Source of the DNA: Siminovitchia acidinfaciens
GTDB lineage: Bacteria > Bacillota > Bacilli > Bacillales > Bacillaceae_C
DNA: 64,000 nt
Assembly: GCF_003605385.1 (NCBI RefSeq)
Contig: NZ_QYTV02000001.1
Location: 394,249 to 458,248, forward strand
Direction: 5' to 3'
Part shown: positions 35,284 to 43,540 of the stretch, in pieces
How positions within the stretch are numbered: position 1 is the stretch's first letter
Layout of the letters: each line of letters opens with the position of its first letter
Program-made: the position numbers and the translations under genes
Notes under the pieces: generated by a model
What the model was told of the DNA's origin: nothing
The model's database searches: none
Seen by the model: the letters and a program-made list of their open reading frames with translations, nothing else

Positions 35284-37740
35284 ATGAATGAAACGAAGGA
35301 ATTGCTGGTAGTGGAGACGCCTGACTTTTCACTTTATATGAAGGGTGTTCCGTACGATGAGCGGTATGAGAGTCTCAAGCAATACCGCATGAAAGCCGGT
35401 TTGGAGAAAGAGACGATGACGTTTCGTTATGGTGCGCGGCAGTGGGAGAGCATCGAGTTGTATGATGTGGAGACGGATCAACTTGCTTCCTTCGAAGGAA
35501 AAGAATTTGCTCCGATCTTTTTCGAAAATCGCGTCTATCAGCTTGTTATCACCCCAAAGACAGACAAGGAGCTACACTTTTATCACGAGCATCCCGGTAT
35601 TCGTGAGGCTGTCAGTTATGTGGGGAAGAAGCCGCATCAGATCCTGATGGGGAATCTGCAGTTCATGAATGAGGTAGGATTGACTACCTTCTCGATTTAT
35701 AGCGGACATGAGCAACTGCTGGAAGTTACATTTGAGATTTTTCCATCGAAGCTGAATTATAAAGAGGACTATCTCCGCTTGTTGGATGAGGTCAATGAAG
35801 AGATTTATAATTTGGCTTTCCATTTTATCAAAAAGACCTTTCTCGGAGCTTCCACGACCCTTTCAGAAAAACCGTCACCAACGGAGTTTTTCAGGCTGGT
35901 GGAACATTACTTCCCATCGTTTTGCCGGGCAATTGATCGTATTGAGGCACAGCCCCACCACGAATTGGTGACAAGCTATGAAAGGGTACGTGCCGATCGC
36001 ATTAAACGTCTGGATCAAAAGGGAAGGAACTATTTAAGGAAGAATCCTCAGTTGTTTTATGAGGCAAAAAACGGAACTCCGATTGGAGACCGGTCGTTTT
36101 TACCAGAGAAAGGGCTGAATGTGAAGAAGTCCCTCTCCTTTGATACAGTAGAAAACCGCTTTGTGAAGTGGATGATGGAGCGGCTTGTGTATCAGTTGAT
36201 GGATCTGAAGAAGAGAGTCATGAGGCCGAGCGGCCTCTATGATGTGCCAGTGGATGAGGTGCTTGTTGGTAGGATTGATCGCAAATTGTTTCAGTTGAAG
36301 AGCTATTTGAAGAAGCCGTTTTGGAAGCGGATGGGTCCGATCAGAAAGAGCGTATTGAATATGGTCATGCAGATGAAACCCGGATACCGTGACGCTTTTC
36401 GAATTTATTTGATCATCAATCGGGGACTGGCTCTCCAAGGTGAGTTGTTAAAAATGTCCGTAAAAGATGTTGCGACTTTGTATGAATACTGGACCTTTCT
36501 CAAAGTGGGGCAGATTTTACGGAAGAAATATGAAGCCGTTGATCAAAGTGTGCTGCAGGTAACGCAGGGTAAGTTGTTTGTTAATTTGCTACAGAATCAG
36601 CGAGCGAATCAGGTGTTCAGGCATCCCCAGACAAAGGAGAAGATCACTTTGTCTTTTCAGAAAAGGACGGGAAACCTTCCTACTGTTCCACAAAAACCGG
36701 ATATCATGTTGGAGATTGAGAAAAAGGGCAAGACGTATTCGTATGATTATATCTTTGATGCAAAATACCGGATCGATTTTTCCCGGGAAGACCCTGGACC
36801 ACTGGAGGAAGATATTAATACAATGCATCGTTATCGTGATGCTCATGTGGTCAAGCAGGGAGGTCCTTACGAGCGTTTCGCTTTTGGCGCTTATGTTCTG
36901 TTCCCTTGGCAAGATGAAGATAATTATGAGAAGCATCCATTTTACCAAAGTATCAATAAGGTAAATATTGGTGGATTGCCATTTTTGCCTGGTTCTTTCA
37001 AGCTTGTTGAGCGATTGATTGACCGATTGGTGGAGAGCAACCCGGAGGAGTTGCAGGAAGAGGGCATCCTGCCGCAAGGCTCCATCTCTTATTGGGAATC
37101 CCAGTTGGATGAGAAGGTGCTGGTTGGTTCGGTGAGTGATTCAGATGCTTATTTGCGATTTAAACAGGGGCGCTATTTTGAAATCGAGGCTAGCCAGTTA
37201 AAAGGGGACTGGCAAAAGTCGAAGTACCTTGCGCTATACGTCACGCAGGAGGCGGCTAATACAAGTGGTGCGGAAAATGGCATTCAGTTTTATGGAGAAA
37301 TAGCTGACGTAGAAATTTTGGATGGATTCGGTTCGGAAACGCTCGTCCAAATTTTTGTTGATCGCTGGGAAACATTAGACCAAACCATCCGACCTGTTGG
37401 CTATGGACTTCAAAGCTATATGTTAACAACGAAAAATATGTTGGATCAGGCAAAGGAGCTGCCGGAGCTGTTCATGAAGTTTGGAGAGGAAGTAAAGCTA
37501 TGGCGAATGCTCAGGCGATTGACAACGAAGGTTCGGACGAAGCTTGATGAGGAGCTTGTTGACCGAGCAAGGAAAATCCAGGCCTATCAAATCGGGCATG
37601 ACTCCGTGGTGATTGACCAAGGAGCGCAGGAAATTCAGGTGTTGCATGGAAATGAAGTCCGACAGCGGTTGTCGCTGGAAATGTTGGAGAGGCAGCCTAG
37701 CCAGGTGTTTAAGGTGATTAGAGGGGAGATATTTAGGTAG
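35284..37740 (+). CDS. mcrC: McrC-like nuclease subunit (DUF2357 plus PD-(D/E)XK)
   Basis: About 818 residues. The N-terminal two thirds match the DUF2357/McrC-associated type (beta-rich start, then FVKWMMERLVYQLMDLKKRV and YEYWTFLKVGQILRKKYEAV). The nuclease site is PDIMLEIEKK near residue 472 and YDYIFDAKYRIDF near 492, giving the D...DAK pattern. A C-terminal extension of about 250 residues is unusual compared with short E. coli McrC. ATG 35284 has AAGGAG 10 bases upstream; GTG 35272 is in frame but overlaps it. With the preceding McrB-like motor it should cut DNA carrying modified cytosine, perhaps methylation foreign to this host. Confidence 0.85.
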   Translation: MNETKELLVVETPDFSLYMKGVPYDERYESLKQYRMKAGLEKETMTFRYGARQWESIELYDVETDQLASFEGKEFAPIFFENRVYQLVITPKTDKELHFYHEHPGIREAVSYVGKKPHQILMGNLQFMNEVGLTTFSIYSGHEQLLEVTFEIFPSKLNYKEDYLRLLDEVNEEIYNLAFHFIKKTFLGASTTLSEKPSPTEFFRLVEHYFPSFCRAIDRIEAQPHHELVTSYERVRADRIKRLDQKGRNYLRKNPQLFYEAKNGTPIGDRSFLPEKGLNVKKSLSFDTVENRFVKWMMERLVYQLMDLKKRVMRPSGLYDVPVDEVLVGRIDRKLFQLKSYLKKPFWKRMGPIRKSVLNMVMQMKPGYRDAFRIYLIINRGLALQGELLKMSVKDVATLYEYWTFLKVGQILRKKYEAVDQSVLQVTQGKLFVNLLQNQRANQVFRHPQTKEKITLSFQKRTGNLPTVPQKPDIMLEIEKKGKTYSYDYIFDAKYRIDFSREDPGPLEEDINTMHRYRDAHVVKQGGPYERFAFGAYVLFPWQDEDNYEKHPFYQSINKVNIGGLPFLPGSFKLVERLIDRLVESNPEELQEEGILPQGSISYWESQLDEKVLVGSVSDSDAYLRFKQGRYFEIEASQLKGDWQKSKYLALYVTQEAANTSGAENGIQFYGEIADVEILDGFGSETLVQIFVDRWETLDQTIRPVGYGLQSYMLTTKNMLDQAKELPELFMKFGEEVKLWRMLRRLTTKVRTKLDEELVDRARKIQAYQIGHDSVVIDQGAQEIQVLHGNEVRQRLSLEMLERQPSQVFKVIRGEIFR

Positions 37741-37785
37741 TTGGCTAAACAGTAGGTGTGACAACCCATTTTAACTCTAAATTTG

Positions 37786-37810
37786 TTGAGAGCCCTGAAA
37801 GGGCTCTCAA
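37786..37810 (+). terminator. Terminator after the McrBC-like genes
   Basis: TTGAGAGCCC and GGGCTCTCAA pair perfectly with a 5-base loop, followed by ACTTTT. Confidence 0.75.
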
Positions 37811-37857
37811 ACTTTTAGGTCATTGGTTAACTTCGACGCCTTTTGCCGCCAACCACT

Positions 37858-37995
37858 TTATGTATAGCTCTTATTTCGATCATACCATTCGCTTGTAACA
37901 AAGTAACTAGCGCCATTAATTGTAATGGGTTTTGCATAATAGCGTGGATAATGATTCACTAAGCGCTGTTCCCCAAGGTTCTGAGAGTTACCTCT
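37858..37995 (-). pseudogene. C-terminal remnant of an unknown gene
   Basis: On the minus strand a 45-codon frame, closed upstream by TAA, reads RGNSQNLGEQRLVNHYPRYY and ends NGASYFVTSEWYDRNKSYT with TAA at 37858. The composition and ending are protein-like but no start exists. Probably the tail of a gene cut by the island's right boundary. Confidence 0.35.
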
Positions 37996-38035
37996 TTAGA
38001 AATGTCATGCAGGTCATGCACCTGAAATATTCCAA

Positions 38036-39373
38036 TCAAAGATTGCTTGCTTTTTGAACATATTGTTTGATTTTTCGGTTTGCTGTTGTTTGACTAATAC
38101 CTAATGCCTTACCGAGTTTAATACTGCTGGGATATTTCTTATACATTTTGTTAATGTACTCACTTTCTATAGCTTCCATGTATTCACTAAGTGTCAATTC
38201 CTGTTTTTGTTTTTCAGCGTCATTGAAACTACTATCTGCCAAAGTAATAATTTCATTGTTTGATAAAATCATTGTCTTCTCAATATAATTTCGAAGCTCC
38301 CTTATATTCCCCGGCCACTGTTGTTGGCTCATCCATACCTTCAATTCTTCAGAAAATGACTTATTTAATCCATGCTTTAGATTAAGCTCCTCCGTAAATA
38401 CATCAATAAGAGTTTTTATTTCGTTCTTTCTCTCCCTAAGAGGCGGAATATCGATATTTATTACATTGATACGAAAAAATAGATCTTCACGAAATTGCCC
38501 TTTTGTTACCAAGTCCTCAAGGTTCCTGTTGGTTGCACAAATAATCCGACAATCGACATATACTTCCTTATCACTTCCTAAACGGGTTATTTTTCGATTT
38601 TGCAATACAGATAATAATTTGACCTGTAAATGATATGGAAGCTCAGAAATCTCATCTAATAGGATAGTCCCGTTATGAGCCAGTTCGAAGTATCCTTTTT
38701 TACCTCCTGTTTTTGCTCCTGTGAATGCACCTTCCTCATACCCAAACAATTCAGATTCCAGAAGGGTTTCAGGTATCGCACCGCAATTCACCTCGATAAA
38801 AGGCATGTTTTTACGAAAAGACCTTTCATGTACTACCTGTGCGAACCTCGTTTTGCCCACTCCGGTTTCTCCCCGAATGAGTAGCGTTACATCTAAGTCA
38901 GCGACCTTTTCAACTAGATTCATTAATTTTTCTTGATGGTCATAAAATAAACCTTTTTGTTTTTTTAAGTTCTCTAACTCTTTTTCATATAAAGAAATGG
39001 TTTTGGCAACTTGATTATTCTTTTCTTTAAGCATTTCCAATTCTGTAATGTCCCTCGAAAAACTTAACACATTTGCAAGAGCCCCGCATTTATCAAAAAT
39101 TGGGTAAGCTGCAACAAGCACTTTTTTGTTTGTTCTTGTATATTGAATCCTATTTTCAATGGTTTTACTTTTCAATACAATAATTGATACAGAGGGGTTC
39201 AGTATGCCTTTTTCTTCTAGGTCATATACTGTCTGTCCAATTAGGTCCTGAGAGTCGACCCCGTATAAATCTGCAGAAGCAGGACTGACATCCGATACAA
39301 CACCCTTATGGTCTATAATAAAAATTTCATCGAAGGAATAATTGATAATCCCTTTTAGGAGGATGGAGTCCAA
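38036..39373 (-). CDS. PAS-domain sigma-54-dependent activator (RocR-like)
   Basis: A 445-residue enhancer-binding protein. An N-terminal PAS sensor (IINYSFDEIFIIDHKGVVSD, residues 9-120) is followed by the AAA+ domain with RGETGVGKTRFAQVV (Walker A), ESELFGYEEGAFTGAKTGG (the GAFTGA loop that contacts sigma-54), GTILLDEISELPYHLQVKLL (Walker B) and the R-finger region PPLRERKNEI. The C-terminus is a TyrR/RocR-type helix-turn-helix (GKALGISQTTANRKIKQY). Start TTG 39371-39373 follows AAAGGG. It is divergent from the ureohydrolase gene, in front of which lies a clear -24/-12 promoter, so it most likely activates that gene in response to a guanidino compound or amino acid. Confidence 0.9.
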   Translation of the reverse strand: MDSILLKGIINYSFDEIFIIDHKGVVSDVSPASADLYGVDSQDLIGQTVYDLEEKGILNPSVSIIVLKSKTIENRIQYTRTNKKVLVAAYPIFDKCGALANVLSFSRDITELEMLKEKNNQVAKTISLYEKELENLKKQKGLFYDHQEKLMNLVEKVADLDVTLLIRGETGVGKTRFAQVVHERSFRKNMPFIEVNCGAIPETLLESELFGYEEGAFTGAKTGGKKGYFELAHNGTILLDEISELPYHLQVKLLSVLQNRKITRLGSDKEVYVDCRIICATNRNLEDLVTKGQFREDLFFRINVINIDIPPLRERKNEIKTLIDVFTEELNLKHGLNKSFSEELKVWMSQQQWPGNIRELRNYIEKTMILSNNEIITLADSSFNDAEKQKQELTLSEYMEAIESEYINKMYKKYPSSIKLGKALGISQTTANRKIKQYVQKASNL

Positions 39374-39585
39374 TAGTAAACACCCTTTCTATAAAGGTAG
39401 TCAATTTTGATTATACTATATTTAAAATTAACTAGGTATTGCATATCATTTGAATATATAAAATATTCATAAATGATGAGGTGTTGTGCATGTAATGAAT
39501 AGCCAATTCTATGTTGCTATAGATGGACGATTCATAATGCAGAATAGCAATCGTTAGTAAAAGGGTTAACGGCAGTGCGGAGTCA

Positions 39586-39601
39586 TAATCAAAAATGATT
39601 A
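39586..39601. promoter_or_regulatory. Palindrome, possible activator site
   Basis: TAATCAAAAATGATTA, a perfect 6-bp inverted repeat with a 4-base centre, 40 bases before the -24 element. Position suits an enhancer-type site for the divergent sigma-54 activator; unproven. Confidence 0.35.
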
Positions 39602-39640
39602 CATTTGGTAGGGAGAGTACCCTGTTAGTGGGAATACGAT

Positions 39641-39657
39641 TTGGAACAAAACTTGCA
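39641..39657 (+). promoter_or_regulatory. Sigma-54 (SigL) promoter of the ureohydrolase gene
   Basis: TTGGAACAAAACTTGCA matches the -24/-12 consensus TTGGCAC-N5-TTGCA with one change, and the GG and GC dinucleotides are exactly 10 bases apart. It lies 33 bases before ATG 39690, next to a divergent sigma-54 activator gene. Confidence 0.85.
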
Positions 39658-39689
39658 CTTAATAAATACTAAATAAAGGAGGCAGGTTG

Positions 39690-40664
39690 ATGATTAAGAA
39701 TAAAAAATACGCACCTATTGATTCTCAAGTCTATCCAAGATTTAGCGGGATTAAGACATTTATGAGGCTTCCGCATGAAACGCAGGAAAAAGCAGTTGAC
39801 TTTGCTGTTGCTGGTGTCCCTTTTGATACTGGGGGAAGTTTTGCAGTAGGTACGAGATTTGCGCCAGAAGCTGTTCGGTCTATGTCGTCTTTAATCCGGC
39901 CATATAACCCCGGATTGGAAATTGATATTTTTAAGTATTGTTCTGGTATTGACTATGGTGATTTTGCCGTAAATCCAGGATATATTGAAGAATCCTATCA
40001 ACAAATTGAAACTCAATTAGGGACGCTTCTAAATAATGATATAACCCCCATTTTAATTGGCGGTGATCATTCAGTTTCGTTGCCTCATTTAAGGGCAATG
40101 GCCAAAAGATATGGAAAAATAAGCCTTATTCAATTTGATTCGCATGGAGATACGTGGGATTCCTATTTTGGAAAAAAATATACCCATGGAACTATGTTCA
40201 GGCGGGCGGTAGAAGAGAATATTGTAGACCCATTTAAATCTATACAGATCGGAATGAGGGGCAGCCTGTATGGACCTGGAGACATTGGGGACGCCGAAAA
40301 TCTGGGTTATAAAGTGATTACCACTGAAGCGCTTAGAGGCATAGATCCGGTTAGGCTTGGTGAAATAATTAAAGAAAGAGTAGGTGACGGTCCGGCCTTT
40401 GTTACTTTTGATATTGATTTCTTAGATCCGGCTTATGCTCCGGGAACAGGCACTCCAGAGATTGGTGGATTCAGCACTTTTGAGGCGCAACAATATATTC
40501 GGACTCTTAAGGGGCTGAATATAAAAGGCTTCGATGTAGTAGAGGTTCTTCCGGATCGGGATCCTTCTAAGATTACTAGTCTTGCTGCTGCAAATGTATG
40601 CTTTGAGTTCATTTCATTGATAGCCTTTAATAAAAGAGAGGCATCTGGTACATACAAAAAATAG
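39690..40664 (+). CDS. Ureohydrolase of the agmatinase/guanidinobutyrase family
   Basis: A 324-residue binuclear-metal hydrolase that splits urea from a guanidino compound. Metal motifs: IGGDHSVSLPHL (near residue 123), IQFDSHGDTWDSYFG (near 148; the usual DAHxD is DSHGD, ligands kept) and VTFDIDFLDPAYAPGTGTP followed by EIGG (near 236). AAAGGAGG stands 7 bases before ATG 39690. Control by a sigma-54 promoter is unusual for agmatinase and fits amino-acid-type catabolism (as for rocF/rocD-type genes). Candidates for substrate are agmatine, 4-guanidinobutyrate, 3-guanidinopropionate or guanidine itself. The polyamine-type transport and oxidase genes downstream favour an amine or guanidino acid. 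Confidence 0.9.
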   Translation: MIKNKKYAPIDSQVYPRFSGIKTFMRLPHETQEKAVDFAVAGVPFDTGGSFAVGTRFAPEAVRSMSSLIRPYNPGLEIDIFKYCSGIDYGDFAVNPGYIEESYQQIETQLGTLLNNDITPILIGGDHSVSLPHLRAMAKRYGKISLIQFDSHGDTWDSYFGKKYTHGTMFRRAVEENIVDPFKSIQIGMRGSLYGPGDIGDAENLGYKVITTEALRGIDPVRLGEIIKERVGDGPAFVTFDIDFLDPAYAPGTGTPEIGGFSTFEAQQYIRTLKGLNIKGFDVVEVLPDRDPSKITSLAAANVCFEFISLIAFNKREASGTYKK

Positions 40665-40946
40665 ATTAGAATGAATAAACGGTGTCTAATAATAAAGCTA
40701 TTTTCCTCTATTGGGAATACAGACCTTATCAAAAGATTTACGTTATACGCTCAAAAATATTAAACATGTGCGTAAAAACCTCACTGATTGCAGTAATCAT
40801 TCAAGGAATGACTTTTAAGTTGAAACTATGCGTAAGAAGAAGGCAACGGTCTTCGTAAAAGCTTCGCCACATGCATTTTCAGGCAAATGGGTGGGACTGC
40901 TGAGCCATTGTGAGATGTTAAATTGACTAGTTGGAGGGTATCTAAA

Positions 40947-42005
40947 ATGAGGAAAATATTAACGGTTATGGTTTTTCTATCATTACTTTATTTAACCGCA
41001 TGCAGTGGTAAGGTTGCTAATAATGATCAATCAGGAGCTTCCTCAAAGGAACTAGTTGTTGTTGATTATGGAGGGGCAATGTCTGAGGCCATGCAAAAAT
41101 CAAAATATGAGCCATTCGAAAAAGAGAACGATGTTAAAATTACCATTGTTTCCCCTACTGATGTTGGAAAACTAAAGGCAATGGTTGATGGTGGAAATGT
41201 TGAATGGGATGCAGTAGTGGCCGACAGTGACATTGCACTCCGTTTAGAACAAGAGGGCCTGCTTGAAGACTTAGACTTTGACATAATTGATAAATCAGGT
41301 TTTATGCCGGAACTAGTTACAACTTCTTCGATCGGCAATGAACTTTACTTCACAAATATAGCCTATAATACAGATGTTTTTGATGAGGACAATCATCCAA
41401 AAACCTGGAAAGAGTTTTGGGATACGGAAAAATTCCCTGGTGGCCGCACTCTGCATAAAAGCCCTATGGGAACATTAGAGATTGCACTTCTTGCTGACGG
41501 TGTTTCCCCTGATGAACTATACCCATTAGATGTAGAGCGCGCTTTTAAAAGCTTGGATAAAATCAAAAGTGAAGTAAAAGTTTGGTGGGATGCTGGTGCT
41601 CAACCTGCTCAATCACTCGCAACAAAAGAGGTAGTCCTGGCTGCTGCTTGGAATGGCCGCGTTTCTGCGGCAAAAGCTGGGGGAGCACAAGTTGCGAATG
41701 AATTTAACGAAGCGCTTGCAATGGCCGATTCATGGATCATCCCGAAAGGTGCTCCCAATAAAGATTTGGCACAGAAATTTATTTCTTTTGTCTCACAGCC
41801 TGAACAGCAGGCAGAATACTCTAAGCTCATTGATTATGCACCACCTAATGAAAAGGCATTGGATCTATTACCAGACGAAATAAAGGAAAATATCGGACGT
41901 TCTTCAAAGGATGCAGAGAATCAAATTACTGTTGATATTGAATATTGGGCAAAGAATTTTGAAGAGATAAATGAGAAATTTGACAATTGGTTATTAAGCA
42001 ATTAA
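40947..42005 (+). CDS. PotD-like substrate-binding lipoprotein (paralog 1)
   Basis: A 352-residue extracellular binding protein, anchored by a lipid: signal MRKILTVMVFLSLLYLTACS with the cysteine at residue 19. The spermidine/putrescine-binding (SBP_bac_8/PotD) pattern is visible in VVDYGGAMSEAMQKSKYEPF, TDVGKLKAMVDGGNVEWDAV, WDTEKFPGGRTLHKSP and VWWDAGAQPAQSLATKEV. It is the most divergent of four paralogs in this window. ATG 40947 has GGAGGG 9 bases upstream; the longer frame from 40923 lacks one. It follows the ureohydrolase, with no permease of its own nearby, so it probably uses the ABC core at 50739-53576. Confidence 0.85.
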   Translation: MRKILTVMVFLSLLYLTACSGKVANNDQSGASSKELVVVDYGGAMSEAMQKSKYEPFEKENDVKITIVSPTDVGKLKAMVDGGNVEWDAVVADSDIALRLEQEGLLEDLDFDIIDKSGFMPELVTTSSIGNELYFTNIAYNTDVFDEDNHPKTWKEFWDTEKFPGGRTLHKSPMGTLEIALLADGVSPDELYPLDVERAFKSLDKIKSEVKVWWDAGAQPAQSLATKEVVLAAAWNGRVSAAKAGGAQVANEFNEALAMADSWIIPKGAPNKDLAQKFISFVSQPEQQAEYSKLIDYAPPNEKALDLLPDEIKENIGRSSKDAENQITVDIEYWAKNFEEINEKFDNWLLSN

Positions 42006-42184
42006 GAGCAAGCTATAGTGTAACAAATTAACTATAAATTACAGAATTTTTTCAACCATTCCATTGAACATATTGGGAGATATCGACTTGGAATTCTTCA
42101 TGTCCAGTGGTCTTGGGAGACTTCTTTAAATATGGTTCATGAAGTTTGCTGACAGAAAAAAACAATATAGGGGAGGATAAGGTA

Positions 42185-42787
42185 ATGCCTCAACGCGAAA
42201 TTTTAGTTCCTGGCGGTTATGGAAGAGCATTTCAGGTTTCTAAGGGCGAGTTTATAACCGTTACTGACATAGAAGGGAAGCAAGTTGCGGATTTAGTAGC
42301 ATTTAGCCCAAATAATTTTGATAGGTATTTGTCAACAGCACAGACTAGAATAATGTTAGGCAAGATGCATGTAACAAAGGGAGATTGTTTATATAGCAAT
42401 TATAAAGAGCCATTGCTGGAAATTATAGAGGATACTGTAGGGGTTCATGATACACTTTATCCATGTTGTGATCGTGAAAGGTATCTATACGGATTCGGTG
42501 TAAGCGAACACAGAAACTGCAGGGAAAACTTTGTAGAGGCGTTTGAGGCATATGGGTTAAAATACTCGCATGTTCCAGATCCCTTAAACCTTTTTCAGAA
42601 CACACCCCTAAACGATGATGGAACATTTGGGGCAATTTTAGAGCCGAAATCTAAGGCTGGGGATTACGTTGTTCTAAAGGCACACGAAGATTTGCTTATC
42701 GGTCTTTCTGCGTGTCCAATGGATCTAACACCTCTTAATGGGGGAGAGATTACTGATATAAAAGCACAAATAACAAACGGCTTATAA
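42185..42787 (+). CDS. DUF1989 protein (urea-carboxylase-associated / CgdAB-like family)
   Basis: A 200-residue cytosolic protein of the DUF1989 family: VPGGYGRAFQVSKGEFITVT, DIEGKQVADLVAFSPNNFD, ADV-like core with LYSNYKEPLLEIIEDTVGVH, CCDRERYLYGFGVSEHRNCR and the ending VVLKAHEDLLIGLSACPMDL. Family members occur beside urea/guanidine carboxylases, and two of them form carboxyguanidine deiminase (CgdAB) in guanidine breakdown. GGGGAGG lies 8 bases before ATG 42185. There is no carboxylase gene in the window, and only one DUF1989 copy, so the established CgdAB pathway is not complete here. Its presence next to a ureohydrolase supports guanidino-compound metabolism, but its reaction is unknown. 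Confidence 0.8.
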   Translation: MPQREILVPGGYGRAFQVSKGEFITVTDIEGKQVADLVAFSPNNFDRYLSTAQTRIMLGKMHVTKGDCLYSNYKEPLLEIIEDTVGVHDTLYPCCDRERYLYGFGVSEHRNCRENFVEAFEAYGLKYSHVPDPLNLFQNTPLNDDGTFGAILEPKSKAGDYVVLKAHEDLLIGLSACPMDLTPLNGGEITDIKAQITNGL

Positions 42788-42942
42788 AGGAGGGGAACAA
42801 TTACCTGGATGTAGACTACCGATACCTTATTGGCGGAGGCTTGCAATCCATCAAAGGTATTAATAAAACTGTTGAAAAAGCTTATTAGGGTGAAGAAGCT
42901 TTTCAAATGCTGTGAAAAGATCTTATATGTCATTTATCCATT

Positions 42943-42971
42943 AATCCGGTAGAGAGATCTACCGGATTTTG
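42943..42971 (+). terminator. Terminator after the DUF1989 gene
   Basis: AATCCGGTAGA and TCTACCGGATT with a GAGA loop and TTTT, about 155 bases after the stop. Confidence 0.8.
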
Positions 42972-43018
42972 TGATGTGCCCCGCAATCACAAAATCTAAA
43001 TGGTTTAAATCCACTCAG

Positions 43019-43266
43019 CATGTTTGCCCTTTAATGTGCTGAAGCCGAACAGAGATCCTTCATCGATAAATGAGTAGGATTGATAGGGTTGTCCTCTGTG
43101 AAGGGGTATCTGAAAGGTCTGCTGGTAAAGTCCGGCCCGTAACAAGATGTGATGTGAACCAGAGGTGGCGGAGAAAATAGGTGAATCGCCCATAAATAGG
43201 GGAAGCTTATGCGTAAAGCATCCCCTATAGGAAAACGATTGTACCACTTTCCATTAAAAGGGAGCA
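43019..43266. ncRNA. Structured non-coding block, unidentified
   Basis: A GC-richer stretch in an AT-rich gap with strong consecutive hairpins: GGCG/CGCC at 43167-43190 and, directly after, ATAGGGGA/TCCCCTAT at 43196-43228 with an inner GCTT/AAGC. Minus-strand frames of about 80 codons overlap here in two registers, which is typical of structured RNA or of a dead transposon rather than of genes. I looked for guanidine, SAM, TPP and T-box features and found none that fit. It could be a group II intron fragment or a small RNA; strand unknown. Confidence 0.3.
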
Positions 43267-43475
43267 TGTTGAATAAAGCCCCCTTAATTTTTTACAAAAA
43301 AGAAGGTCGAACCAAGTTTCGAAGAATCAAAAGAACTGTATAGGCAGCGTTATTGCTGGTTAAGGGAAATACAAAAAGCAACCAAGCAAGATACTGCTAT
43401 AGTCTGTGTGCCAGACCAGTTGCTTTAACGGGTAGTCGATTAAGTAAAAATACATAAGGTGATATGCGAATAAAC

Positions 43476-43510
43476 AAGGGGATAAATAGATGCCGAGTAT
43501 TCATCCCCTT
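43476..43510 (-). terminator. Terminator of the FAD oxidase gene
   Basis: AAGGGGAT and ATCCCCTT pair around a 19-base loop, 30 bases beyond the stop of the minus-strand oxidase. Confidence 0.55.
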
Positions 43511-43540
43511 TCTCAAAAGTTAAAAAGGCCCTCACTGAGG

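Noticed and set aside
40665-42184. Guanidine riboswitch (ykkC types) near the ureohydrolase and DUF1989 genes
   Set aside because: I looked for the ACGR loops and conserved ykkC blocks and saw none upstream of either gene.
43005-43267. Two overlapping minus-strand open frames of about 80 codons
   Set aside because: They overlap in different registers, lack ribosome sites and lie over strong hairpins. Treated as structured non-coding sequence.
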